Notes: generated by a model from the sequence alone, not told the origin. Shown: positions 11,916 to 24,374, counted from the stretch's first letter. The stretch: 64,000 nucleotides of DNA from Platanthera guangdongensis (GCA_039583875.1 CM077147.1:158235821-158299820); one strand, 5' to 3'. A program made the numbers and translations.

Positions 11916-12344
11916 CCTCGCCGCCAAATTAAACCCGTGCACTTTCAGTCGGCCGCCAAATTAAACCCGTGCCTTTTTTGATTTAAGATTGTGAAAGGTA
12001 TCAGACAGATTGTTTTAAGATTGTGTATTCAGTTTTATTTTTGTTATCGGATTTGTGTTTCCGATTTATTTTGTGTTTTCTGATCTCTACCATATCTCAA
12101 AAAAAAAAAAAATTAAGCCTCGAGTCACTATGTTCCTCAACTCTCTCAAATTGTGTACAGAAACAACTTAGGATTTCAGAACCCAGCAATTAACTTTAAA
12201 GGGTTCTTGGTATGTTCTGAATTTACTTAGTAATTGCAATTTGTCGCGGTATGTTTTCATGTTGGATCATAAATTTTAGGTAGGAAATGCTGTGACTGAT
12301 GCTAAGAGGAGTCATTTAGCTTTATTCATTTGCACTTTGCCTGA

Positions 12345-12563
<219 letters not shown>

Positions 12564-12668
12564 AGTTTCCATTAGTTATTTTCCTAATGTGTGTCCTGGT
12601 TGCATGTTGTTATAGGAGGGTTAGGATTAAGTTTAGCATCAGACGAACCTCTTATAAATTCATTCTAT

Positions 12669-12889
12669 GGCTCCGTTTGGCATGGTGGTGGCGGTGGTCG
12701 TGAATGCGGTGGTTATGAACTGTCGTTCATTAACGCCCGACCTCATCTAAGGAACATAATTTACTTTTATATTCAAAACTAGTTGTATTTTCTTGGTGAT
12801 GGTCATAACAATCTTCTTGCCAAATAGAATGGAATGATGGTGTTTTTGTCCAAACACACTGGAGCCAAAATGTTGCGCCAAACAGAGCC
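12669..12889. mobile_element. MITE-like inverted-repeat element, unit A
   Basis: A 221-bp segment has terminal inverted repeats GGCTCCGTTTGGC (12669-12681) and GCCAAACAGAGCC (12877-12889), one mismatch in 13, flanked by TAT on both sides. It has no coding capacity. The same element lies in the same place in units C and D, so it predates the unit duplication. A 3-bp flank would suit a Harbinger- or CACTA-related MITE, but the family is uncertain. Confidence 0.6.
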
Positions 12890-13278
12890 TATGTTAGAGG
12901 GTAGTTACTCCCTGGAAATTGTGATCAAGCATTATATAAGCATAGGTGCTCTATATAAGCATTAAAATTAGGACTATTCAGAGCACGACGTCTAAAATTA
13001 ACTAGTTGAGATCTCAAATGGCGAGCAGGCGATGCAAAAAACTCCGGTCAAGCTCTTTACGTTTGACAGGAATGTCGGCAGTTGCTAAAGAATATTTATA
13101 TTTGATGCTTGTCTTCTGTATTCCTTGTTCGCATGCAGGAGCAACAACAAATTTATATCAAAAGTATTCACTTTAAGAGATGCTTTTCATCTGGTGCTTT
13201 AATTTTCATAAAGTTGGTGATTATTTGAGATTTCTTTCAACCAACTACATGCTTTTGGTCCTGCTTTACACTTTGCAG

Positions 13279-13404
13279 TCAATATCCACTGAGTGGCAAG
13301 ATATGAAGCATCTTTGGGGAGCAAATTGGTGCATAATTGGCGGGCCCTTTCTCAGTGAGGGTGACTACACTTTCCGCAGAGTCCTCTCTCGGCAAGAGAT
13401 GTAA
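13279..13404 (+). pseudogene. Conserved 126-bp exon-like ORF ending in stop, unit A
   Basis: After a splice-acceptor-like TTTGCAG the frame reads through TEWQDMKHLWGANWCIIGG and GDYTFRRVLSRQEM to a TAA. The same 126-nt segment, with the same acceptor and stop and no frameshift, lies at 26754-26879 (unit C) and 33587-33712 (unit D); differences are mostly single substitutions (Asp, Glu or Gly before MKHLW). It looks like the last coding exon of a gene captured in the unit. I do not recognise the protein. Confidence 0.45.
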
Positions 13405-13858
13405 TTCCTGAGAATTGGCCTCCAAAAGCAACATACACTTCGCGACTCAATTTCATTTAATATAAAGCATGAATGGTGGCCGAGCTCCAAACAAAGAGAG
13501 GAGGAGACTTTAGGCCATTTTGTGTAATGTTTAAGAGATTGGTCGTTTGTTGGAGTGCAAGGGCATGGCAAACATTATACAATCTTAATAAACCATACTA
13601 AATAAGCACCAGTGTGCCATTATTGTTTTATTAGCAGATGGAGATTCTGGATTTATGTTGTATGGGCAGTATAGCCCACTTCTAAGGGGAAGAGAGAGCT
13701 TTGTTTATGCCCCAACTTATTATTTATAGCCTTTGATGTTGCACCATTGTAATGGGAATTTTCAAAGGAAAATTATAGTCTCTTGTATGAGAACTCTAGT
13801 GTTGTGATGTGTATTAATGAGAAATTTTAAGTTTTGTGGAAGCTTTTGTGATCTGATT

Positions 13859-16336
13859 TGTAACACCCTAAATTCCAGAGTTGGGAAAAATTGGGTGACA
13901 CGGCCTGGGACACGGGCGTGTCCCAGGGCATGTCCTGCTCGGGTGAGCAGTCAGCGAGTGTTCGACGAATTTCCATTTTGCGAAAGAATGAGGGCACACA
14001 CCCTCTGACACGGGCGTGTCAGAGGTCGTGTTCTCTGCGGGTCGACGAACTTCGTTCGACGAAATTGAGCTGGGGCGTGTCTGCTGCCGTGTATGGGCAC
14101 ACAGCCTGGGATACGGGCATGTCACAGGCCGTGTCCTTTGCGGGATGTGCCCAAGGCATTGAGGCCTGGTGAACACGGGCAGGACATGGCTGTGTCTTGA
14201 GGTACACGGCATGCGACACGGGCGTGTCACCGGCTGTGTCCCGATCGGGTTGATCTCGATTTTGTGCAGCCTGATGTACACAGCACCAGACACAGGCGTG
14301 TCTAAAGGCATGTCAGGTGACACGGCCCGTGATACGGGGGTGTCATATGGGTGTGTACTGGTCTGGATAAGTCGGTTGTGTGCTGCTTAAGGTACACAGC
14401 CTGTGACACGGGCTTGTCACAGGCCGTATCAGGCAAAAAAGTAGCCTTTTGTGGCAAAATCGTGGTCGTTCATGTTATCAGCTGGGATCCAATGGCTGAG
14501 GTTCCTCCCTGCTTCATTAAGGCTGGAAAATGAGAAGGGAATTCTCATTTGTGTTGGGCCTTCATCTTTCTACAATCATAGAGAGAGAAAGAGAGGAAGA
14601 AGGAGGAGGAGGAAGAGGAGCTGGCCACTGGTGGAGCTGCGGAGTTCCGGTCAGAGATCCGAGGCTAGCATTGTGAAGGCAAAGCAGTTGCGATACTTTC
14701 GTGCCGGCTAGGAATCCATGGCTCTAAAGCGGTCTTCAAGGGTAATGACTTTTCTTCCTAGCTATGTGAAGGCTTCCTTTTTGGCATGTGCATCTGATTC
14801 CCCCACCAAAGGGTGGCTTGTTATGAGAGTCTCTTGGGTTGATTCATGGAATCCCCATTAATTTGGCATATAGATCCGAAAATGAAGTACGAAATAGGCA
14901 TGCTGTGTGAAGCTCATCTGGACAGGTTGGTTTGGATTGGTGATGTTGCATATACGCACTAGAGAAGACTCCGTGATAAATGCATAGTTTAAGGAGTTGA
15001 CGGGTTAGACCTGCGAAGGACAGTAGTAGGAAGTACTGGAGTGGTAGTTCAGGAAAATACCCGTATAATGCTTGTGATGTTGGGTTGTACCTGTGAAGTG
15101 GAGTAGCAGGAATTACTGGCATGGTAAGCCAGGAAAATACCCCTGATGCTTGTCATGCTTGGTGGGTTGTGCCTTTGAAGGAGAGTAGCAAGAAGTACTG
15201 GCTTAGCAGCCCAGGAAAATACCCTCAAGTGAATGCATTGATGTACGGTTAAGCCTAGGGATGGAAATTGAGTTCTGTCGCTAATCCGAGGCATGGATCC
15301 TAGGTAACCGTTGAATGTGAAGCCAGTTCCATGAGGATGGGCTGGTTATGTGTGAGCTGATGAGCTCACCTAAAGGAAACAGGAAATGTGAAACCGACCC
15401 GCGCCTTTTATGTAGCCGCGAGTACATCGTACTCGATGATGGCAAGGCGACTTGAGCAATGGGGGGTGGATGATCCGACCTGCGCTATGTCCGTCCGACA
15501 TGAGACCTGAAAGTGCGGTCTGTTGGAGCGCATAGCAAGAGTCTTACGCCTGCGCACCATGATACAATGGGGGGCTACGAGCCAATCCCGGTGCATTACG
15601 ACTAAAGTCTCCGGTTGCACGCCATGGAGCAAAATGCTCAATTTTACCTTTGGGTTGCGCCCTGATACGGTGGTGGGACCGTAGTTCGTCGGTACACCAA
15701 GAATCTGCCCTGAGTGCACGGATCGTCGGGCCGCGTGGCTGATGGTTGTGATGGCATGTATGTGCGTGAGAGCACAATGTATGAATATATATATCTGCAT
15801 GTGAAATATGATGCCTGTAGGGAAGGAATACCACTTCCCCGGGAAAGGGGTAGGGTCGTTATATATTAGTTAGCTGAATGCTGACCGTTTCCTTATTTGC
15901 CACTGCTGGGTGGGCTGTCCCTCTGTAGGTTCTGGAGAACCAAGCAGGTCACATAAAGGCTGAAGTCCTTGCTGCTGTTGCTGCTGCTGCCGCTAGCCCT
16001 TGAAGGCTGAGCTTAAAATGATGTGTTATGTTTCATGTAGCTGGCCTGCACGCCAATGTTTGGATGCCACTATTGTAAACGGACTTGTAAGGCCATAAGG
16101 CCAAATGACTATGTATTTGGTGAACATTCCTGGTATATATAAATGTGGATTTTTATATGGTGGACATTCATGTTTGGAGCTCAGCTTTGTGTTTTAGGCT
16201 TCCGCTAAAATGCAATGAGTTAGGATGCGCAACTCTGGTATCACTCCGTGACTTCCTCGTCTGTTTGGTAGTATATGGTGTGTGGCTCCGACCGGACCTT
16301 ATATTATATACGATCGGAACGGATGGAGTCGTTACA
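13859..16336 (+). mobile_element. Solo gypsy LTR (2478 bp) with target duplication TGATT
   Basis: The LTR begins TGTAACACCC and ends GTCGTTACA. TGATT lies on both sides (13854-13858 and 16337-16341). The empty site is visible in two sister units: AGCTTTTGTGATCTGATT then TGTAGCTTGC near 20870 and near 27325. There is no primer site or internal sequence, so this is a solo LTR, the usual outcome of LTR-LTR recombination. It inserted after the units duplicated, or only in this unit. It belongs to the family of E2 and F1. ORFs in it are not coding. Confidence 0.95.
13896..14440. repeat. Palindrome array in the solo LTR
   Basis: The clearest copy spans 13898-13933: 17-nt arms around a GG centre with two mismatches, core GACACG-GG-CGTGTC, outer ends ACACGGCC and its near complement. 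Further copies lie near 14007, 14095, 14215, 14290, 14320 and 14400. It sits in the first 600 bases of the LTR, the same place as in E1 and E2. Confidence 0.85.
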
Positions 16337-17841
16337 TGATTTGTAGCTTGCAACAAAGGTTTATGGTCATTTGAATTAAGTTAAAGCTTCAGAATTGAAT
16401 TTGAAGCTGCAATGAAAATGAACCTTCAATTTTAATTTCATAACTCCATCTGTATCTCTTTTCTATGATTTTCTCACTTACGTACATGAAAATCCATGTT
16501 GATCTCGGGGACTGATCGTGATCTACTGGAGATGATATCGGGGATCTATGCAGTTACTGTTTGACCCTTATGAATGTGTTTTGACATGTATTTTCCCTTT
16601 TTTCAATCCTTACATTGGGCTCATTTTGTTCATTGCAGATGCTAAACATGTTTTAGAAAAGGTGAGCATGTATTCCTATTCAGCCCTTTTGGATGTGTTC
16701 TGGCTTGTAGTTTTATAATATTTTTAAAGTGCTTTTTATGCCATTTTTAGAAGATCTAGCTAATAAGGAACTAGCCTAGTCAGGTCCATTGAACTTGGTC
16801 CCATTTCTCATGGTGAGCTTGAGCCGGCTTTGCTCAACAACACACCTAGTAATACTTGTAACCAGAGATAGAATTAGTTAATGCAAAGTACGACATAAAT
16901 AAATTCAAGAGGATTTTTTGCTCCCCAAGCTTTGCCTTTGGAAATGCCAATATACCAATTTTACCTATTGCACATTGTTCACATGTTTGATTATTTATTT
17001 ATAAAGGTTAAATATCAGTTACAATGTCATCCTTCTGCAGCTGAGTTAGAAAAGTTTGTGATACAGATCCCCTTGCAGATGTTCGCTTGTGCTTAGGGAG
17101 TTAAGGATATCAGAAAGACCTTGTTCTCAGAAATTTAGATCGTGGATATGTTCGCTTGCAGATGTTTCATTTTTTTTTCAGAGTGCAAAGTAGGTTTGTT
17201 GGACTTGCATGCTCGTAGATCCAAGCTTTTGGTTGCATCCAAGCCATTTGTGGCTTCATCTCCTCCCTCCAAGATCGATCCTGAGCAGCACGACTATCTT
17301 TCTCCTTCTCAGATTATGGTAAACTCTAACCTAGCATGATTTTGGCCCACGATCCCATCGCTCCGCACGTCGCGCAACGTCGCGCATCTTCCTGGTCAAG
17401 TTACGCTGCCTCGACCCCGCTCCCCATCGGTTTTCAGCACCAGTCCAAGATTTTGCAATGGACGTTCTTCCATGAAGCAGACGGTTAGGGGTTTTTTTTG
17501 TGTTTTCTTTGCTACGCGATAAATGAGAGTGTTTGTATATGTTGTTTAGTGATTGATGATTGTTGTTGATGTTGAAAGAAATCTGTGTTTATTATATGAA
17601 ATAACTTATGAAGAAACAATTCAAAATCAAATGTATAAAATAAATAAATTTACTTCATTATGTGAATGGTGACATGCAGCTTTATCAGGTTTATCTTTCT
17701 TATCGTGCTTGATATAAAATTTACTGCACATGATGACTAAAATGGAAATGCCTGTTTAGAAATGAAAAAAAATAGAAAACTTTTCATCAAAACCACTCTG
17801 CAGCCATAGTAGAGAGGTATACAAATTGAAAATTTTACAAC

Positions 17842-18039
17842 CTTTCCAATCCTTGTAGACCTCCATAATCGTTGGGTACCCAAACATTTTGGCTATCATT
17901 CTACCAAGCGACTCCAGAGAAACATTTGTCAACTCTTTAGAAAGCACATAAAGAGATATTCCATTCTCTAAACATATGTGAGCATTCTGGTTGTGACTTC
18001 TTGATCCTCCATGTTTCTCAAATTTCAAAGAAGATCCAC
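17842..18039 (-). pseudogene. Tify-binding/PHD-family-like exon, unit A
   Basis: On the minus strand a CAG acceptor is followed by a 198-nt exon and a GT donor (AAAG/GT at 17841). It encodes LKFEKHGGSRSHNQNAHICL, ENGISLYVLSKEL and ESLGRMIAKMFGYPTI. A pattern of FE.H.G....NP..HI.LENG.SLY followed by a short helical part resembles the Tify-domain-binding (TDBD) domain that precedes PHD fingers in IDM1/ROS4-like plant regulators. That is family resemblance from memory, not a search. Relative to units B and C, one base is missing near the exon start. No neighbouring exons were recognised. Confidence 0.5.
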
Positions 18040-18461
18040 CTGCAAATGGTAAATACAATCAAAATAAAAGATTTGTATTTTGGTTCAAATTATCAATTTG
18101 CAGTCATAAATTCACTACAATTATAGAAGAATACAATCAAAACCAAAAGAGATTGGAAAAATAAATAAATAAAGAGCTTGCACTTAGAAAACTCAAATTT
18201 ACATTTCAATCACTAGCAGTCTAGCAAGGGGGAGCCCGTGCCTAGTAAACGACAACACCATCGCCGCTCACCATCCTCCTTGCACAACTTATAATCAATT
18301 CATCATTTGATTCCAAAATACCAGGTTTAATTTATATGCGGTTCCAAAATAACATGTTTAATTAATCATTTGATTCCAAATAAAGCAATGGAAAAAATTG
18401 TAATTACTTCTAAAAAGTCTATATGGCCAGTGCATGGAAACTTTATCATTTAATACAAACC

Positions 18462-19342
18462 TGAACAAAACTGGGTTATGTGTTATGTATGGGAGATACG
18501 GGACTCGGGGAAGCTTGACCCGCGCAGACGACTTAATTGGCATTGCAGTGTGAGCAATGGGTCAGGTGGAACCGTACCCGATCTATGTCGTTCGGTTATA
18601 GAGACCTAAGGTACGTGGTACTCGCCGTTGGCATAGATGGAGGGTCTTAGGCAGTGGCCAGAAAGACCAGATGCTCACGAGATATTGTCGTCCTGGTGGC
18701 GGTGGTTAGTCGGCGAACTTTGACCGTGATCACCGAGAACGTGCCCTGAGAGCACGGGGCGTGTGGTCGTGCGTGTCTGCGCCTGTGATGTAGTGTTGTT
18801 ACATTTCTGCTTGGTTATGCTAATAAAGTGCAGGGAAGGAGCATCACCGCCCTGAGTTCGGGGGAGGGATCGTTATAATTTGGTCAGCATAGCTGACCGT
18901 TATTTTGTTTGCCATCGTGTGGTGGGTTATTGCTTGCAGGTGATGCGGAGCCGAGCGGTAAATAGCGGGCCAAAGCCCAAATTGCTGAGCCGGCCCTCAA
19001 AGGCCTAATTGGAGTGTTTACCTGTTTTATTCATGTATGACCGGCCTGCATGCTGTGGTTTGGAAAACATGTAATTTGAGAAAAACAATTGTAAGGCCAT
19101 AAGGCCAGTACTTGTGTATTTGTACTTCATTCCTATTGGCTTTGTAGTGGACATTCATGCTAGTGTTGGGTTCTTTATTAATGCAACAATTTTAATTGCT
19201 TCCGCTAGAATGCTCTGTGTAGGACATTTTTATTAGTTGGATGGTTTCCATTGAGTAACCACCCGGTCTGTCTGTGGTATATGGCGTCGGGCCCCGGCCG
19301 GACCTACTACTATATGCTATGCGACAGATATGGGGTGTTACA
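18462..19342 (+). mobile_element. 3' part of gypsy LTR F1
   Basis: From ACTGGGTTATGTG (18469) on, this aligns with the 3' half of the solo LTR (from about 15340): shared landmarks are GACCCGCGC, CTATGTC.GT, the GCCCTGAG...CACGG segment, AAGGCCATAAGGCC and the final GTTACA at 19342. About the first 1.5 kb of the LTR is missing here. It is followed by GTTGACACCAGG, copia-LTR sequence. Its 5' half appears to be at 45029-45977. Confidence 0.85.
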
Positions 19343-20759
19343 GTTGACACCAGGAGCCAGCTTGTGTCGATACACAGAACTTGTGTCGACACACAGAGAT
19401 TTTGTCGAGAAAGACCTTGTCAACATCAGGAGCCAGTTTGTGTCGACACATAGGACTTGTGTCGACACACAGAAAGCTCAGTCAACAACAACTGTGTCGA
19501 CACAAAGGACTTGTGTCGACACACACCAGAATTTTTGTTGAAGTCAACTATGTCAAGACAAGAAGTGATTGTGTCGACACACAAGACTTGTGTCGACACA
19601 TTCTGTAGAAGCTATGTCAAGAGGATAGAGAAGTGTTGTGTCGACAATATGCAAGCTGTGTCGACATCACCATGGATTGTGTCAACACATGAACTATTTA
19701 TGTCGACACATTTGCAGTATTATCTCGACACTTTGCTGCTGAGCTGAAGTTCATTGAAGTATCAGATATAATGACTGGAGACTTGATAGCTGTCATGATC
19801 AACACAGCTGTTGTTTCTGTCAGAGGTGTCAGAAGGTCATTATGAACCGGATCAGCCGGTAACCTCGGATGAAGCCTATATAAAGATGTGTTCTATCATC
19901 AGATAGAAGAAGTCTAGTTGGAAGAATCCAAGGAGAGAAAAAGCCAACAACAAGAAGAGAAATCTTCATCCAGAGAGGGCAGATCCTGAACAATCTGCAA
20001 GAAGAAATCAGAACCACATCTGATTTAGAAGAAGCTGGATTAAGGATCATCTCCAACTTCAAGGAGATCAACCTTACTTTGTTCAGATTCAAGAAACTTT
20101 GAAGAAGCTAAGACAGGTTGATTCTAGAGTGGTCAGATCTATCAAGAACTGATCAAGAAGCCTTCACCCTTTCTCTCTCTATCTAGGTAAAGAAATTATT
20201 CTCTTTATTTTCAATTTTTGTAGGATCTTTTATAGATCTGAGTGTAGGAGGATTATTCCTCTGAGTTGTAAGCCAAAATTTATAAAGGCTGAGGTAGGGC
20301 TGAGTGCCTGAGGTAGGAGATTAAGTTCTCTGAGTTGTAGGCCTAGGAATAGGCTGAGGTATGGCTTAATTGCCTGAGCTGTAGGAGGGTGGACTCACTC
20401 TGAGGTAGGATTCTCTGGGAGGATCTAAGTTATATTACTTGCTGAAGTCTGAGCTGTAGGGACCTTTCAAGGTTCTGAGTTGTAAGATCTGCGGATCTGA
20501 GAAGGAAGAAGGAAGTTAGGCCAAATCTAGTACACTGCTAGATAGGCGAATGGGGAAAGTGGATGTACCCATCACTTGGGGAACCACTATAAAACTGTGT
20601 GTCATCTGTGTTGCTGTGTTGTTTATTCTGTGTTGTGAATTGTGATGTGCTGAATAATCTGTGATCTAACAGTAAAAATATTATCTGCCTTAAGAAAAAG
20701 AATTGAACCTATTCACCCCCCCTCTAGGTGTTTAGGACATCTTGAAACCAATTCTTTCA
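19343..20759 (+). mobile_element. 3' part of copia-1-type LTR
   Basis: This is nearly identical to 34311-35726 in the 5' LTR of copia-1: the TGTCGACACA array, a TATATAAA box (19877-19884), repeated CTGAGTTGTAGG leader units and the end AACCAATTCTTTCA. Its first roughly 265 bases are absent; they correspond to 44764-45028. It is followed by ATGTT (20760-20764), the target duplication also found at 34044-34048 before copia-1. Confidence 0.9.
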
Positions 20760-22382
20760 ATGTTGCACCATTGTAATGGGAATTTTCAAAGGATATTATA
20801 GTCTCTTGTATGAGAACTCTAGTGTTGTGATGTGTATTAATGAGAACTTTTAAGTTTTGTGGAAGCTTTTGTGATCTGATTTGTAGCTTGCAACAAAGGT
20901 TTAAGGGTCATTTGAATTGAGTTAAAGCTTCAGAATTGAATTTGAAGCTGCAATGAAAATGAACCTTCAATTTTAATTTCACAACTCCATCTGTATCTCT
21001 TTTCTTTGATTTTCTCACTTGCGTACATGAAAATCCATGTTGATCTCGGGGATTGATCCTGATATACTGGAGATGATATCGGGGATCTACGTAGTTACTA
21101 TTTGACCCTTATGAATGTGTTTTAGCATGTATTTTCCCTTTCTTGAATCCTTAAATTGGGCTCATTTTGTTCATTGCAGATGCTAAACATGTTTTAGAAA
21201 AGGTGAGCATGTATTCATATTCAGCCCTTTTGGATGTGTTCTGGCCTGTTTTTTTTTAATATTTTTAAAGTGCTTTTATGCCATTTTTAGAAGATCTAGC
21301 TAACAAGGGAACTAGCCTAGTCGAGTCCATTGAACTTGGTCCCATTTCTCATGGTGAGCTTGAGCCGGCTTTTCACAACAACACACCTAGGAATACTTGT
21401 TACCAGAGATAGAATTAGTTAATGCAAAGCACAATATAAATCAATTCAAGAGGATTTTTTGCTCCCCAAGCTTTGCCTTTGGAAATGCCAATCTACCATT
21501 TTTACCTATTGAACATTGTTCACATGTTTTATTATTTATTTATAAAGGTCAAATATCAGTTACAATGTCATCCTTCTGCAGCTGAGTCAGAAAAGTTTGT
21601 GATTACAGATCCCCTTGCAGATGTTCGCTTGTGCCTAGGGAGTTAAGGATATCAGAAAGACCTTGTTCTCAGAAATTTAGATCGTGGATATGTTTGCTTG
21701 CAGATGTTTCATATTTTTTTCAAAGAGCAGAGTAGGTTGTTGGACTTGCATGCTCGTAGATCCAAGCTTTTGGTTGCATCCAAGCCATCCGTGGCTTCAT
21801 CTCCTCCCTCCACGATCGATCCCGAGTAGCACGACTATCTTTCTCCTTCTCAGATTATGGTAAACTCTAACCTAGCATGATTTTGGCCCACGATCCCATC
21901 ACTCTGCACGTCGCGCAACGTCGCACATCTTCCTGGTCAAGTTACGCTGCCTCGACCCCGCTCCCCATCGGGTTTCAGCACCAGTCCAAGCTTCTACAAT
22001 GGAAGTTCTTCCATGAAGCCGAGAGTTAGGGGTTATTTTTGTGTTTTCTTTGCTACCCCATAAATGAGAGTGTCTGTATGTGTTGTTTAGTGATTGATGA
22101 TTGTTGTTGATGTTGAAAGAAATTTGTGTTTATTATATGAAATAACTTATGAAGAAACAATTCAAAATCAAATGTATAAAATAAAGAAATTTATTTCATT
22201 ATGTGAATTGTGACATGCAGCTTTATCAGGTTTATCTTTCTTATCATGCTTGGAATAAAATTTACTGCACATGATGACTAAAACGAAAATGCCTGTTTAG
22301 AAATGAATAAAAATAGAAAACTTGGCATCAAAACCACTCTGCAGCCATAGTAGAGAGGTATATAAATTGAAAATTTTACAAC

Positions 22383-22581
22383 CTTTCCAATCCTTGTAGA
22401 CCTCCATAATCATTGGGTACCCAAACTTTTCGGCTATCATTCTACCAAGCGACTCCAGAGAAACATTTGTCAACTCTTTAGAAAGCACATAAAGAGATAT
22501 TCCATTCTCTAAAGATATGTGAGCATTCTGGTTGTGACTTCTTGATCCTCCATGTTTCTAAAATTTCAAAGAAGATACCAC
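22383..22581 (-). pseudogene. Tify-binding/PHD-family-like exon, unit B, broken
   Basis: Same exon as at 17842-18039, with TTTGCAG acceptor and AAAG/GT donor on the minus strand. An in-frame TAG (TTTTAGAAAC) replaces the Glu codon before the KHGG motif, so this copy cannot be translated through. The rest is intact and differs from unit A by a few substitutions. It lies 1450 bp upstream of, and head to head with, the BRCA1-like start codon at 24031. Confidence 0.5.
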
Positions 22582-22999
22582 CTGCAAACGGTAAATACAA
22601 TCAAAATAAAAGATTTGTATTTTGGTTTAAATTATCAATTTGCAGTCATAAATTCACTACAATTATAGAAGAATACAATCAAAACCAAAAGAGATTGGAA
22701 AAATAAATAAATAAAGAGCTTGCACTTAGAAAACTCAAATTTACATTTCAATCACTAGCAGTCTAGCAAGGGGGAACCTGTGCCTAGCAAACGACAACAC
22801 CCTCGCCGCCCACCATCCTCCTTGCACAACTTATAATCAATTCATCATTTGATTCCAAAATACCAGGTTTAATTTATATGTGATTCCAAAATAACATGTT
22901 TAATTAATCATTTGATTCCAAATAAAGCAATGGAAAAGTGTAATTACTTCTAAAAAGTTTATATGACCAGTGCACATAAACTTTCTCATTTTATACAAA

Positions 23000-23095
23000 C
23001 CAAGCCCCGCCCCTTTTCTTCATTTCCATCATCTCTTTCTCCCTCTCCCACCTCTTTTTCATTCTCTTCCCTCCCCTCCCCCATTTTTCCACCTC
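23000..23095 (+). promoter_or_regulatory. CT-rich leader/promoter tract before BRCA1-like exons, unit B
   Basis: A strongly pyrimidine-rich stretch (CTTTCTCCCTCTCCC type) of about 95 nt is typical of plant promoters and 5' leaders. It lies about 1 kb upstream of the BRCA1-like ATG; unit C has the same tract at 29459-29555. Between it and the ATG are GC-rich leader-like sequence and possible leader introns. ORFs in this stretch (for example 23206-23712) have different frames in the two units and are probably not coding. Confidence 0.4.
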
Positions 23096-24030
23096 ATACT
23101 AGAGTAGAACCCGACGGCCCCCAGGTCGGGCCTCACTTCAGTCCGACTAAATCAGACTGAAGTTAGGTTGTTCCGGAAATACCCACCCGTTTTCTCACCA
23201 TTTGCATGATACCCTACCTTCCCCGCTCGAGTTTATCCCTCTCTCCATTCATCTCCCGCACCTCATGCTATTTCTCTCCCTGCTCGATGGGAGCCCCCGA
23301 CGCACCCGTAATAGCCCATCGCGGGCCATCCAGAAGCCACCACCGCTGCCTCCAGCTCCCCCCTGCTCGACGGCATCTCCTCCAGGCTCCGCAATGGTCG
23401 GGCCACCTTTATCCCCGACGGAAAAATTTTAGAGCAGCGCTCTCTTTCTCTACCACAGCATCTCTCTCTCGCTCGCCCTTTTTCTCCCGCAGATCGAAGA
23501 GGGAGAAGTCCTCCAGATTAGCTCCATCGAGGTGGAGAGGGTGCTTCTCTTTCACAGGACGGTGGAAGCAGAAGTTGTTCTTCTATTTCGCAAGACAGTG
23601 GAGGCAGAGCGTGCTTCTCTCTCTCACTCGTTCTTTCATTGGATGGTGGAGGTCAGCCCTCTTTTGTTTTTTTCCATGTTTCTGTCTCGATTCCATCTCT
23701 CCCCTTTCCTGAGATAGGCGATATCACCGAGAGCTCGCCTGCGTTATGCCCTAGATTGCAAGGTCCTTCTTCTTCTTTAGGTGGTGCTCATAGATTCATT
23801 TTCTTCTTCTTCTATATAAAGAGCTGGGTAAATTTGGCGAACCCGAGACCCTTTATCTTTGTTATAACCTGGGTGATCATATGGTAATAGACAATTAAAC
23901 ATCTCTTTTTTCCATTATATATTGAGTTCTATTGTTATGGCCTCATTTGTTAGTGGGCAATGTGTGTGTCTAGTCCAGAGAAGGTAGAACATGCTGCTAA
24001 TATCCTTTCATGGAAGGGAGATATATTACG

Positions 24031-24374
24031 ATGGATTTCTCCCACCAGGAAAAGATGGGAAGGGAGCTCAAATGCCTTATCTGGTACATCAAAATCCTCT
24101 TTCTTCCCCCCTTTTTTTATAATTTTAACCGAGTATTCTGAGTTTGGTATTTTCTCCTCCGCCCAGCCTGAGTCTCTTGAAATCTGCAGCTATGCTTGTC
24201 TGCAACCATGTCTTCTACAAGTATGCCCCCATACCATGCTTCCTTTTTCTTCTCTTGCATAATAACCGACTTATAATTCTGATAAATGATACTTTTTATG
24301 ATCTGTTCAGCTCATGCATGGTGGAATCGATGAGATCTGGAGCTAATTGCCCAGTATGTAAATTGCCATTCTGA
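24031..24374 (+). pseudogene. BRCA1: BRCA1-like RING domain, first three exons, unit B
   Basis: Three exons joined by GT-AG introns: 24031-24083, 24167-24220 and 24311-24374. Exon 1 starts ATG with MDFSHQEKMGRELKCLI, the N-terminus of plant BRCA1. Exon 2 reads LSLLKSAAMLVCNHVF and exon 3 SCMVESMRSGANCPVCKLPF. Codons are completed across both junctions (TG/C and AA/C). Together they make a C3HC4 RING, the E3 ubiquitin ligase domain that in intact BRCA1 pairs with BARD1 in DNA repair. The fifth zinc ligand is Tyr instead of Cys, and TGA follows KLPF where intact proteins have Arg (CGA to TGA). No later BRCA1 exons are seen, so this is a truncated pseudogene. Confidence 0.85.

Noticed and set aside
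23202..23717. Ser/Pro-rich ORF of 168 codons upstream of the BRCA1-like exons
   Set aside because: The open frame differs in unit C (29654-30184), it lies in the CT-rich leader, and no domain is visible. Leader sequence is more likely.
24031..24374. A working BRCA1 gene
   Set aside because: There is a stop right after the RING, a zinc-binding Cys is lost, and no later exons exist before the next unit.
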